Source of the DNA: Colletotrichum lupini
Taxonomy: Eukaryota > Ascomycota > Sordariomycetes > Glomerellales > Glomerellaceae
NCBI RefSeq assembly: GCF_023278565.1
Contig: NC_064672.1
Location: forward strand, 1,488,001-1,552,000
DNA: 64,000 bases
Reading direction: 5' to 3'
The notes beneath the pieces are model-generated. The model worked only from the letters and a program-made list of their open reading frames with translations. It did not search any database and was not told the DNA's origin. The position numbers and the translations under genes were made by a program. This document shows positions 36,325 through 48,200 of this stretch, in pieces; position 1 is the first letter of the stretch; each line of letters begins with the position of its first letter.

Positions 36325-38154
36325 ATGGCTTCCACTACCAACAGTGGTTTCCCAACCAACTTTATCTTGACCCCGCAGCAGCAGAGCCTGCTCTACGCCG
36401 CTCTCAACTCCAACAAGCAGCAGCTCGCGAACCAGTCCCCCACCACCAAGGATAACTCAATGTCGCCTTCCTCTTATCAGACATCGCCGGCGCAGGGCGC
36501 CGCCGCCACCGGTTTCCAAGAGAGTCCCTACCTCGACAACTACGATTACGACTTTGGTGACTCGAGCTTCGACTTCGATGTCAGCACCGTGGGCCAGGCC
36601 AAGATGATCGGCGACATCCCTGGTGGCGCTCAATCGGCCAAGTCAACCAAGTCCGACTCGACTGAGAATGATGGAAACGACAAGAGATCTCACCCTGACG
36701 ACGATGAAGATGAGGATTCTCCAGGCAACGACGCAAAGAGACGCGAGGGTAGCGAGAAGGCTCCCAAGAAGCCCGGCCGTAAGCCGCTTACTTCCGAGCC
36801 GACCTCAGTAAGTTTCAACGATTATTCTAGTAATATTCATGATTCTAACACTTCCAAGAAACGCAAGGCACAGAACCGCGCTGCGCAGCGGGCATTCCGT
36901 GAGCGCAAGGAGAAGCACCTGAAGGATCTCGAGACAAAGGTCGAAGAGCTTGAGAAGGCGTCCAAGGACGTTAACAGCGAAAACAGCCAACTCAAGGCAA
37001 AGATCGACCGCATGACTTCTGAGCTCAACGAGTACAAGACAAAGATTGCGGCCATGAGCACCCGCTCAGTCTCCCACAGCAAGTCCCCCATGGGCTTTGG
37101 AAACTCTGCCATTGGCAACCTCAGCGACGTCAACTTTCAATTCGAATTCCCCAAGTTTGGTGTCTTGCCCGGCTCTCAAATGCCCACCAAGCCGGCGCAG
37201 CCCGCAAGATCCTCCTCATCGCCTCTGCAAATAAACGGAAGCAACCCCGTCAGCCCTCTCAACCACACCAAGGACAACAGCCCTGGTATTATTGCAGGGC
37301 TTGACTTTGGTACCAAGGACGACCTGGCCAACTTCACTTCTCTCTTCAGCCCTTCGCTTGCCAATGGGTCATTGGGCACCAACACATCGCGCGCCAGTGT
37401 CGACTCTGGTTCTTACACCATGAACAATGGCACATCGACAAGTTCACCATCAGCGTCATCCCAGTCAAATGGAGGCCCCAGCTCGTCTTGTGGAACTTCC
37501 CCTGAGCCCTTCACTCAGTCACCTATGGGCTTCAAGCCTGTTGATACCATGACCACCATTGGAGAGGAGTCAACTGCACAGCAGTCATTGTTTGCCGGTA
37601 TCGACACAAACAATTTTGACTGGCTTGCCCAGCAGAATGGAGGTCAATTTGATCCCCAGCTCTTTGGCGGATACCGCGAACCGCAAGAAAACATCCTCGC
37701 CGCAACTACGTTTGATGAAAGCTTCTTCAATGACGCTCTCGATGCCGACTTCATTACACCATACAACATGGCCCCCAGCCCCAACGTTCCCAAGAAGAAT
37801 CTCATCGATCAAATCGACGCTGCCAAGAATGCAGACGATGATGTGGTTAAGGAGGCTGTCAAGGCCGAGAATTACAACTGCAACAAGATTTGGTACGTTA
37901 CACCCCTGCCAGGCAATTACGAATCCGACACTGACAACTTTAACAGGGAGAAGCTTCAAACCTGCCCCAGTGTGCAGGCTGGCGAGTTTGATCTCGACGG
38001 CCTGTGCTCCGAGTTGCAGAAGAAGGCCAAGTGTTCAGGTCAAGGTCCTGTGGTTTCCGAAACAGACTTCCAGACTGTCGTCAATAAGTGGATGGGCAAG
38101 GACGCCGCCGCCTGCTTCTCGAACCAGGAGAAGAATACCCAGGCAAAGGCCTAA
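36325..38154 (+). CDS. yap1: AP-1/Yap1-type bZIP oxidative-stress transcription factor
   Basis: Three exons, 36325..36807, 36859..37892 and 37947..38154, give 574 aa. In this family oxidation of cysteines masks a C-terminal export signal, the factor stays in the nucleus, and antioxidant genes are induced. A basic region KRKAQNRAAQRAFRERKEKH starts at residue 162 and is followed by a leucine zipper to about 220. The central part carries PAP1-type motifs (DFGTKDDLANFTSLFSP; SCGTSPEP, a weak n-CRD with one cysteine). The C-terminal c-CRD has the cysteines of YNCNKIW, QTCPSV, GLCSEL and KKAKCS, overlapping the export signal. Both introns (51 and 54 nt) have GTAAGT/GTACGT donors and CTAAC/CTGAC branch sites. 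They are multiples of three with no stop, so the frame stays open if they are retained. Splicing is chosen because EPTS-KRKAQNR and KIW-EKLQTC restore family continuity. Confidence 0.96.
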   Translation: MASTTNSGFPTNFILTPQQQSLLYAALNSNKQQLANQSPTTKDNSMSPSSYQTSPAQGAAATGFQESPYLDNYDYDFGDSSFDFDVSTVGQAKMIGDIPGGAQSAKSTKSDSTENDGNDKRSHPDDDEDEDSPGNDAKRREGSEKAPKKPGRKPLTSEPTSVSFNDYSSNIHDSNTSKKRKAQNRAAQRAFRERKEKHLKDLETKVEELEKASKDVNSENSQLKAKIDRMTSELNEYKTKIAAMSTRSVSHSKSPMGFGNSAIGNLSDVNFQFEFPKFGVLPGSQMPTKPAQPARSSSSPLQINGSNPVSPLNHTKDNSPGIIAGLDFGTKDDLANFTSLFSPSLANGSLGTNTSRASVDSGSYTMNNGTSTSSPSASSQSNGGPSSSCGTSPEPFTQSPMGFKPVDTMTTIGEESTAQQSLFAGIDTNNFDWLAQQNGGQFDPQLFGGYREPQENILAATTFDESFFNDALDADFITPYNMAPSPNVPKKNLIDQIDAAKNADDDVVKEAVKAENYNCNKIWYVTPLPGNYESDTDNFNREKLQTCPSVQAGEFDLDGLCSELQKKAKCSGQGPVVSETDFQTVVNKWMGKDAAACFSNQEKNTQAKA

Positions 38155-41100
38155 ATCATCATCTCGACGTCTAATTGTACATTGGCATTCACGAACCCGG
38201 CAATAGGTCAGGCGGCCACGCCAGGAGGCATATCCGAGGAAACGGATGGGACACTTTGGGGAAAGCAGGCGTTTAATCACGGACCAAAAACAAAGGGCAA
38301 ACTCGAGGCTGAAGTTTTGACCCCAACGGCAAAGGCGAATGGTTGTATTCATCCACATCGGACATCTAGAGATGGCCGGGGGGAGATCTGGTCTAGTGGT
38401 CAGGCGGACACCAGTCTGTACTGTACTTGGTTGGAGACTCCTCCCGAAAGAGAGATTGAGAATGGGTAAGGAGGCTATGATGATGAAATTCTAGGCAAGC
38501 TCAATTGGCTGTCTTTTTCGACGAGAGAGAAGGAACTTTGGTTTTCTGCAGATGTAATTCTTTTGCTACAGTATTCGGCTAGTTTGGTTCGACAATGACG
38601 CACGAATAAGAGAATCTCCACATTGTGTTATTATATGTTGAAGTGCAAGTTACTGTAGTCGGCGAGAGCTGGAGCTGTATTCCACGCAACCCTTTTAGTC
38701 CTCAATGTTCGTTCGCGAGAGCTACGGTCGACATCGAGTCCGGATGTCCGTTCGTCCACCGATACGAATGCTACATTGTAAAGAAAGGGAGAGAGAAAAA
38801 GAGGCTGTTCACGGTTCTATTGCTTCTCTACCGAGGCTCGCAACGCTTGTCAAGGCTCGTCTAGGCTCGGCCCTCGGCGCTCGGCCACGGACGAACAGTG
38901 ACGGAGGAATCGGGAGTGGGTTGTGGGAGAACCTAGGTTTCCCGGGAAGGGTTGGAGGTTTTATCGGTACGGAGGGCAGGGCGTGGCGGTTTTTATTTTT
39001 ATTTTTTTGGCAATCCCGGCCCGCGAAGGCTGGGGTGCATGCTGCCGGCGGCGTAAATCTGGGTTTTGAATCGGATCCTTACGGGTGAAAGGTACGGACG
39101 GGGGGGCAGCGCAGCGCTAGCTCCTACCTACCCTTATCTATAGGTTCGGTACATAGTTGTACATTTGTCTAGGTAAGGGCAGGTAGGTATCGAGGGTTGC
39201 GGAGGGAGGCGAACGCGGATATCAAAGTCGACATGGTATTTACGATTTCAGCATGCTTATTTTCTGCTCTTTGTTACTTGACTGCCTCATTGCCCCCCCT
39301 CTCTCTCGCACTATTGCTCTCCCTTACTCTCTCGCTCTTTCTTATCGTCAACCTGAACCCCCCCTTGGGCTCCCACCGGCTCCGTGTATTTCTGGAGAGT
39401 CAGGACCGAACCGTTGCGGCGTATGTTTTGCCTTTGCCTGCCCAGAACCTCTTCCCCCCCCCCCGGCACCCGTCCGTTCCCGCCCGCATCCCCATCCGTC
39501 TCTCCCGCATCCGATGAGTCGGGGCGTATCAATGAGGCGGGCAGGTAAAGTCAAGAAAGACATGGAGAGGCAGGGCCGAGGGGAAGGGGAGAAAATAATT
39601 GGTCGGCAGGCGGGAGCAGAAAAGAGTCGAGCAGAGCAGAGCAGAGCAGAGCAGGGACAGTGCCAAGCCCGAAGAGAGAAGCTCGAAGCCGAAGCCCGAA
39701 GACGAAGCAGAAGGAAAAGGGATTTTGCGGACGGTCAGGAGTTACGGTGATGGGCTCCGGGCAGTTCAAACACCAAAAGTGCCCGCTAACACCATACCGC
39801 GCACCTATCGAGCCTTGGACCTTGGACCTAGGGACCTGGGCAACGGCTCAAGGCAGGCGGCCAGAGACAGCCCCTTGTTGTACGAGTGTTTGTGGTATGC
39901 GGTATAGGCTTTCTTGATAATTTCCCCGTCCGCTTCCGTTTTGAGCGAGGACCGTTCTGCGTGCTGTGTGTGCTCTGTTTTTCTTTATTTTGTCGTCTCG
40001 TCATGTGAATATCTCCGCCCCCCGCTTCTATTCCGCCTCTTTCCCCCCCCCCGGTGATGGGGGCGGGAGTTTGGTGGAGAGAATGACTCTTGTACTCTGT
40101 TGACTGCGTGTAATGCCATGTCATGTTGTTGGAGGTGCGGAAAACCCGAGGTTTTGTGACGACTTGAAGTTTGGATCGACCGGGAAAGGAAGGTACGGGA
40201 ACAGGGTATAGGACATCAAGACATACGCATACAGAGAGACGTCTTCGCTATGTTGCCATCTTGAAGACGCACGTACACTCGTCCTCTATCTCTCTCTTTC
40301 TTACGGTCTCTCACCCACTCGTCCCGTCCAACACCCCCCATTCATCCGTCGTGGAGAGTTTGGGCTTGCGGGGGCGGGGCAGGCAACAGAAGAACGGCAT
40401 AAAGGAATAGGACGAGTCGAGATGGCTACCTCTCACCCCATGCGTACGGTGCCATTATGTGCGTGCGCACGCACGTTTAAATGGTGCCATGGTCCGATGG
40501 GGTGATGTAGGAAAGGCAAAAAATGGCAAGAACGGCACGTGGTGTTCTTTTTGGGTTTCCCGCTTCCTGGCCCTTATCGAAGTTCCAACATCACCATCCC
40601 CCCCCCCCCCTCTATCCCATCCGTTCCCCGCTCTTTGCAGTTTGCAGCAAGCTTGGGGAAACAATGGGAAACAACGGGAAACACAGACCTAGAGGAATGG
40701 TGTCATGAGAAAGGGGTTGGAGAAACCGAGGGATACCTACTTAGATGAGCGGTGTACGGTTCGGAGTCACGGAGGACGCCGTGATACAGATTTCACCTAC
40801 CTTTTACCTCTGCCACCGCTCTCACGCTTCCGCTTCAACCTCTCACCTTGGATGCCTGGCCTATCAAGAACATTGTAAGCGGTAAGCTCACCGAGTGCCA
40901 GCAGGGGGGCCTGTTCAGCGTCGCCAGCCTGTTTGTTCCGTGCTCTCCAACGGCACCGGACACGGAATAGACGAAATTTACATCCCATCTCGGCTCTGAC
41001 CTCGGATTTTCGATAGTGCACTCCGTAGCCTGGTCAGTGTGAGCCAACGCCCGCACGCTAGGTTAGCTATCGTGTTACGCTACGTATATCCGTGTAAATG

Positions 41101-42961
41101 CCTGGCAGGCTGGAAAGCATGGGGGTTGTTTATCTCCTACTAAGTGGTAGATGGACGGAAAACCAACCCCCAGACCCGATAACAACGGGAAAGCCCCGCA
41201 TCTGGAGCCGTAGCAGCAGTCAATGAGAGCCTAGAGAGAGAACGAGGCCCAGATGCAATGGGCTCAAGTGATATGCTACTCCCGCAAGACATCGAAATGA
41301 CACCTCGGATACTTTGGACAAAAGGCAAGGTACCAAACCCCAAAGCTTGAGGTTTCGACTACTCATCTTATCCAAACAACGCCTCAACCAAACCCACCCA
41401 GCCAAGGTAGCTACATAGAGCTAGGAGAGCTATGCTATCGGGTCCTTTCCACCACGAACCGCCACCCACTCTCCTCAATCACTTTTTCGTCAACCATTAT
41501 CATCCCCCCCCAAAAGAACCCTTGCATCTTGCTGTCAAGTCATTCCGTCGTCAATGCCCCCCCCCCCGGGGTGCCTCCACGCCTCCGTGCCTCCGTGTTT
41601 CCATGTTTCCCCCTCATACGTCTGATCTATACAGAGTAGTCCGTAGTCCCGACTCCCAGGTAGACCACTTCTAACACAGTAGAGAGTCTGTAGTGCATAT
41701 AGTCCGCCCCCCATCGTCGGCCGCCAAGACGGCAAGCAGCAAACCCCCTCGGCATTCGAGGGGTTAGACTCGCCGCATCCACGCGCCAAACGTATCGTGG
41801 GGCATCCCATCTCCATCTCCATATGCCACCTCTCCATCGAAGGAGGGGGGGTAAGTGTCACTCTGCCGTGCCATGCGTCTGCCCGCACAGCAGGTCCAGT
41901 CCTCTGGGTTGGCCTGTCACCGCTCTGCGCGTGGCACATCAGAAAAAGGAAATCCGAAAGGAAAACCTTGGTCCTACGCAGTACGGGATACTTGGGGGGA
42001 AAAAAAAAAGAGGGGTTGTCGTGTCGTATGTGTGGGAGGCACTGGGAGGCAATGGGAGGCGAGAAGGAAGAGGAGGAGGATCTGCAGAGTCCCTCCCCCG
42101 ACTACCGGTTGCAGCATGCAGATGGCCAATGACGAGCTCGGGGACCGGGGCCTCACCTGCTCCAATCGTGCCAACGTCATCCAATCCAACCCCCCGTCTT
42201 TGAGCTGCCGGACCTTGGAAACCTCAACGACGCCCATTGCCTCCTGAGTCTCCTACCCACTCAAGGTACAGACAACTAAGAGTGACAGTAAGGAAAAGAG
42301 GCTCCGGACCTTGGGGTCAATGGCAAGACAGCCTCTTTGAAGATCGCGGCTCAAAGTTCATGCACAACACCCGCCCACAACGCATGTACAAAGTAGACTG
42401 TTATTACAAAGGGTATATTCTTGATGGTCTGACCTATTTCTCTCCACTAGTCCACACTACGCCCCACCTGATGATTCGTGAATTGGGAACCGCCCCGTCG
42501 GAATCCTCCTTCTAGGTTCTGCCATTAGGTAGGTGAAAATTTCGGCCTACTTTCCTAGACTTTCCCATCGTGTCAGGCCACGACCTTGACGAATGGTTCC
42601 CAGCTGTCGTGAAAAGCATGCCGACTGCCATCGTCTTCCTGGTCGGTGACGGACGGCCTCACAATCTTTCGTGTGTAAGACAGCCTGGGGCCGGCCTCGT
42701 GCAACCTTTGCCCGCTTCGGCGTCGCAGTCTGTTCCCAATGAAACCTCTACAGTGTAACCCTTCCAATGGTAGGCACACTGGCTCAAGAATCAGTTGCTG
42801 GGATGCCACGATCTAGCCGTCATCTTTTCAGGCCTTTTACAGTGCTTCTTCGGGTAGGCGTGGTTCGGCGATTCCTTCGTGTTTTGCTGAATTCCTCGGG
42901 TATCGATCCGTCACCTCTCCCTGTGCGTCTTTCCAACTCTTCCCAAGACCACGAGTGTCTT
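38155..42961. other. 4.8-kb convergent intergenic region, no supported gene
   Basis: Both flanking genes end into this stretch, which is long for a fungal convergent gap. It is rich in short homopolymers (C-runs near 39465, 40045, 40597 and 41560; G- or A-runs near 42000) and CT/GA tracts, with AGAGC pentamer copies at about 39630-39652. A tRNA-like word pattern near 38388-38450 is not convincing. Small frames have no motifs. Unannotated non-coding transcripts cannot be excluded. Confidence 0.5.
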
Positions 42962-44952
42962 CTATCCAATGACTTGTCTTGCCCCCTCTTTGCCCAACAC
43001 TCCCCTTTCCTTCGGCTTGGGGCTGTGACCTCTTCCTTTCTTGCCCCTAAGGAAGCCGAATACGCCGCTTGAGCTCTCAGATTTGCCCTCGCTGATGGCG
43101 TTGGCATCTGTCGGCAGCGTAGCATCCTGCCGGGCGAGATCAGACCAGCTGCCGCCACCGTCCAACGTAACCTGCATGCCGCCTGTCGGGCTGGTGACCC
43201 TCTTTCCTGCAGCTGGCGGTGCCGCTCGTTGATTAGAATATTCGCTGGGATAATGCGGTATCGGAGGCGGCTTAGATACTGGTCGACGGGGAACACCGGA
43301 TTGACTGCTGCCCGGCCGTCTCTCCAGGCTCGAACTCTTTCGTAATGGTCCTGGGGGTGGCATAGGTCTTCCTCCATTCGTGGCCATTGCTGCCGGTGTA
43401 GCCTCATCGGTAGTCAACGCCTGGGGCTGGTTCATGTTGACCATATCACCGTTAACGTATCCGCCCTCTTCACCTTGGCCGGTAATTCTACTGTCATTAG
43501 TACCTGTGTAATTTACTGTGAAGGTTTGCAAAGCTTACTTTTTGTACGCAGCCAGCGTGTAATCGAATGGACGGAAGTCGTTTTCAATCATGCGGTAAAG
43601 CTCGTCTTCGCGGATCTCCTTGTCTGAAGCGTCCTCTTTTAACCGCTCGCGAGGCTTCTGTCGTCGGGCCCGCGCTTCCAAAGGAGCCTCCTCCAAAAGC
43701 AACTCCTCGAGGTCGTACGTAGCATCAAAGTTTGTCTTGTCCGCGGCGGGGACGAAGACTGGCTCAATCTCTTTTCGCTCCAGCGCCTCAAAATCAATCA
43801 TCATGAAGAATTCGTGCTTCGTAAAGCTCTCCCACGTCGCACCCATTCGTTGATCACGGTTCGAGTCCAAGGCATCGCGGATAGCATATAAACAGGGTAA
43901 GCTGACGGGTGGCGAGGTGATGGGATATTTCGGGTTGGCGAGTTGAATTTGCTGGCTAAGGGTGCTTTCCGAGTTGCCGTCGAATGGCCTCTATAGGAAG
44001 TTGTCAGTCATTGTGCCAGCGGTGGATCTCCCCAAAGACGAATTGGCCCACCTTGTTGTATATGCATTCGTAGAATAGCACACCGAGCGACCACCAATCT
44101 GCACGAACATCGTAGCCCTTACCAGCGTACACTTCGGGAGCGAGGTAGGCCAGTGTACCCGATTTGCTGGACAAAACCTTGCCGGGAATGATATCGGAGG
44201 CGACATTCTGACTCGATCAGCATTTGGGCGTGCCAAGAAATGTTTCCGTCAAAACTTACAAAGTCGGTCAAATGCACGTGTCCATCGGCATCAAGCAGGA
44301 CATTGTCGGGTTTCACATCGCGATGGATAATGTTTTGGCTGTGAATGTAGCGGAGTGCACATCCCAACTCAGCAATCCAGAACCGCACTGCGTCTTCGGT
44401 AAAGGTCTTTCTCGAGATGTGGAATCGTAGATCACCTCCGCTCATCAGATCGACAACCAGATACCTGCACGATTGGTGTCAGTTGGATGAATCAAGCATG
44501 GCCGGTAAAAGGATTGGTCCCACATGTATTCGATGTCTTGGAAACTGTATCGCAAGTTGCAAATGAACGGATGGTTCACGTGCTCGAGCATCCGGCGCTC
44601 TCGTATGATGTTCCGCACACTTTCGGATCGTACGACTATTCTCAGGGACCCGATATCAGTATCGAAGACATTGCATCAAGGTTGTGCATCGCGTTTGGGT
44701 TGGGGAGGCGTGTCGAGGTGGAAGGAGTAGTGAGGCGGTGTGTACCTTCATCTTTCCGGATGTATTTCAGGGCAAAAGACAAATTGGTGTCTTTTCTCTC
44801 GACGATGCGCACTTTACCAAAGGCGCCTCGGCCGACTACTCGCAGCAGACGGAAATGGTTGAGGTTGACTGAATGGCGGGAAGGATGACGATTAGCTTGG
44901 CAACGGGAGATGGAGCAATTGAGGTAGCGATGGCGGCGGTTATGGTGATGGT

Positions 44953-44984
<32 letters not shown>

Positions 44985-45250
44985 GGCGAGATGGAGCCCA
45001 ACCAAGACTGCGCGGTGCAATTCAGATGCAGCCGCAGTAGCAGGTAGGCAGCCAGTGTGTTCTCGGTGGCGGTTGGTGTTGGCAGAGAATGTGTAATGTT
45101 TGTGTAATGTGTGTAGGTCGTGGTGGTTTGCGTTGATTATGGTGGTTTCCCGGTGTGTTCGTTGTGCTATGCAATGAATCCAGCGAGGGGAGGTGTTCGA
45201 GACATACCTTCGCCATCCAAGTCCATGGGCTTGCCCTGGCTGTTGCCCAT
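42962..45250 (-). CDS. YANK/STK32-type AGC serine/threonine protein kinase
   Basis: Seven exons, 45250..45208, 44868..44746, 44635..44524, 44464..44260, 44207..44052, 43990..43539 and 43487..42962, give 538 aa. The last acceptor could be 3 bases earlier, adding one residue. The kinase domain runs from about 20 to 290. The P-loop GRGAFGKV is at 27-34, the ATP lysine is Lys49 (FALKY), the catalytic loop is HRDVKPDN with Asp142, and the metal-binding motif is DFN (Asp160) rather than DFG, as in STK32/YANK kinases. APE reads [18 protein letters not shown]. The AGC C-tail reads [19 protein letters not shown]. The start MGNSQGKP fits an N-myristoylation site at Gly2, suggesting membrane association. 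The last 175 residues are Pro/Ser-rich and probably disordered. Intron 1 (45207..44869) contains a 31-base homopolymer. Substrates are unknown. Confidence 0.93.
44953..44983. repeat. 31-base poly-G tract (poly-C on the transcript strand)
   Basis: An uninterrupted run of 31 G lies within intron 1 of the YANK-type kinase, followed by GAGGCGAG. It is near-certain to be length-unstable and hard to sequence, so the exact count in the genome may differ. It does not touch coding sequence or the splice sites. Confidence 0.9.
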
Positions 45251-48200
45251 TTCGACGGTGCAGTCGTCTTTTCAATGGCGTCTCACGTCTGCACTTTTGT
45301 TGGATTCGATCTTACGGGAAAAGGTGACGACTCGAGCGCACCATGATCCAAACGGGGGGCGGTGAATATTTTTTGGGACGAAGGTCGACTGGTGGTTGCG
45401 GTGGTGGTTGTGGTGGAGGTGGACGTAGGATAGGTAGGCGTAGACGTGGACGTGAACGGGGGAAAGAGACGCGGATGGAGGAGGGCGGGCGGTAAATGGG
45501 AATTCGGGGCAGATGCGTAAAACGAGAGAGGAACAAAATGGCAAGGAGCGAGAAAGAGAGACAAGAGAAAGAGCGCCGGCAACAGAAATGGAGGCAGATA
45601 GATAGGAGTGGAGTCCGTTGCAGTCAGCTGGCACGGGGTGACAGGGGTGCGAGGGAGGATAGAGGGCCAGTTGCCTCGAATGACGGTGTCAAAATCGGGG
45701 ACCTGTACCTGCCTACTCCGTGAGGTACTTCTCCGAGGTACTTTGTGTGCTATGGTACTTTGTCCTTCAACTACCTCTTACCTTCTCTCTTCAGGTTGTC
45801 CAAGGCAATGGAGGTACTGATGGATACCTTGCAGACAATAGAATGGGAAAGTAAAGAAGAGGGCCGTCTGAGGTGGTGCTTGCCTTGTTCGCTGTCCAGT
45901 AGGTACGGAGGAAGGTAGGTACTGTGTGTCTGGTCCTGCTTGCTGCAACAGAAGGGGGAGGGGAGGGATAATACAGAGGGGAAGGGGCAATAGGATAGGA
46001 TAGGATTGTACCGAGTCTGAGTGAATGAATGAGAGGGGGGAAGGAGGGAAAGAGGGCCGGATAGGATAGGCCAGACCAGGTCGAGGGTACCCCCAAAAAG
46101 AGAGAGAGAGAGCGAGCGAGCGACACGGGGCGTGGGAGACCGGGCAGGGGGCTCAGAAACCAAGGTACTACAAAGTACCAGAATCACGGCAAAAAGGTGC
46201 GCCGGATACTGTACTATCCAGTGTCTTATTTCCTGTGTATGCAATCGAGGGTAATGATCCTAAGGTAGGCAAGGTATGGTAAAGTATGTATCTCTCTCAC
46301 GTAAATCCGTATTGACTGGATGGAATCTTGGAAACCGAAGAAAGAGTTGAGGCGGGAAGCAGAACAGAGAAGACCCAGACACATGGACGCAAGACCAAAA
46401 GAAAGCAGGCTCAAGCTACTTTTTGTCCTTCCTCCTCATCACGCTGAGGCCCAGGCCTGGATTTCCAATTTGGCCAGCATGGGCAAATCAGAAAAAGGAG
46501 AAACATGCACTTCCAGCCTTCACCTCGTGGTCTCTTTCTCCTCGGAATGCCTCTACGAAACTAAGGCAAGGTATTTGACATGCGGTGAGCACGAGTTTAC
46601 AACATCATCTTCCATCGCTCTTGTAACTCTATCTGGTTACTCCAGGGGCAATGAGGCAGGGCAAGGCAAAATACCGTAAGGTTGGGCCACCTCAAGTTCG
46701 CCTCGAGAAGGACTTTCAACCGCCGCCGGCAACAAGAAAGGAAACAAGAGGAAGAAAGAACAAGCAGCCGCCACGTCGTTGTCCTGCGCTGTCACAAATT
46801 CGAAGCCGCCCCCCAGCACTGGCTCCCGGTGGGGGGTAGGTACAAACACTGGCACGGATGGTATCCCGCAGTCCCTACCTCTAATTCCATGTGCCGTGCT
46901 CGTACCTTACCTTGCGGTGAAGGTCCAGATCAGGCCGGCTGGTGCTAGCCAGCCCAATGAAATGGGGAACAAGTAAGGCAAGGCATCATCGGCAAGGGCC
47001 AGGCAAAATCATAGGTAGCAAAGTACACCACGATAGCTCGCTCCGGACGGTACGTGTGCCATCCACATAACCTTACCGCATCTACCGCGATGAGGTACCT
47101 CGCTCGCGTGCTCGAGGTTGTGCCCGTGAGCTTGCCGTGAACCATGGAAAAGTGTGGGCAAGACACGGCTACATTTCTGAATGGCCCTGTTCAATGGAGC
47201 CCGAACCTTTCGCGGCATCTTTTTACTTGATAGGAAGAATACTTACGCTGCTACTCTGTACGTTAAACGCCCATATCAGGCCATATTCAAGACTCAAGAG
47301 AACGCTGGTCCTCTAGTGTCGGCGACTACTTGGGACCATGATTAATATCATCTGCCCGTCTCGTGTCTGTGAACGCAATTGGGACGCAACGCCGCGTCCG
47401 CGTTCCCATGCGGGATTGGGTTTCCCGGCTGTTGAAGTTGTACTTGTTTCTTTAGCTTTTGCTTTTTGGCGGCTCGATTTCCGGCGCCGAGGCTACCTGC
47501 TTTCTCCCGCCGCTGGGACCCTACTACCAACTAAAGCAGTGAGTCTACGGATACCTACCTTACCTATCTGCATGGCAAAGCACCTCATGGTGAGAAAAGC
47601 AAAAAAAAGAGACGTAAAAGACGCCGGCCCAGGATGGACGCAGAATCGAATCGGTCATGTAGGTCAACTAAGGTTAGGTCAGCTCTAGTACAAGCTTGCT
47701 TTTTGCTCCAGGTTCATTGATAGCGTGCCGACGTCCCTTCGGCTAAGAGTTTCCTTCTGAGTTAGCATGTGCGGATCACGTACATTTGATGCATGCTAAG
47801 GTACGGATAGTAGTGTAGAGCACCTCCAGTAATACTGTACGGTGTGAGTCCCTTTCGTCCCCATGCTCCCCTCACCTCAGTCTTTTGGTCCATCTCTTCA
47901 TCACGTTGTTCTATTCGTGCCTTGGAATTGCAAAGTGGGAGGTGGGTGGGCGGGTTGCTTTGCGAATGGCAGGGGGGGAAAACACAATGGGAATGGACGT
48001 GGGAGTCGGAGTGGGAGCGAAAGTGGGAACCGACAGGCTTGTGCAACGAGGCAGGGATCATGGACCGAGTAAAATGGTTCAGTCTCTCTCAGTCTCTCAG
48101 AGACAGGCCTGCTCAGAGGAAACCAGCCTCTAGCCTTCCAGGCCCAATTTCCAGTCTCCAGAAAGAGAGAGAGAGGAACTGCTGTTTGCTCCTCATCCTC

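Noticed and set aside
38388..38450. tRNA-like words (TGGTCTAGTGGTCAGG then GGTTGGAGACTCC)
   Set aside because: The B-box lacks the invariant TTCGA and no cloverleaf or terminator could be built.
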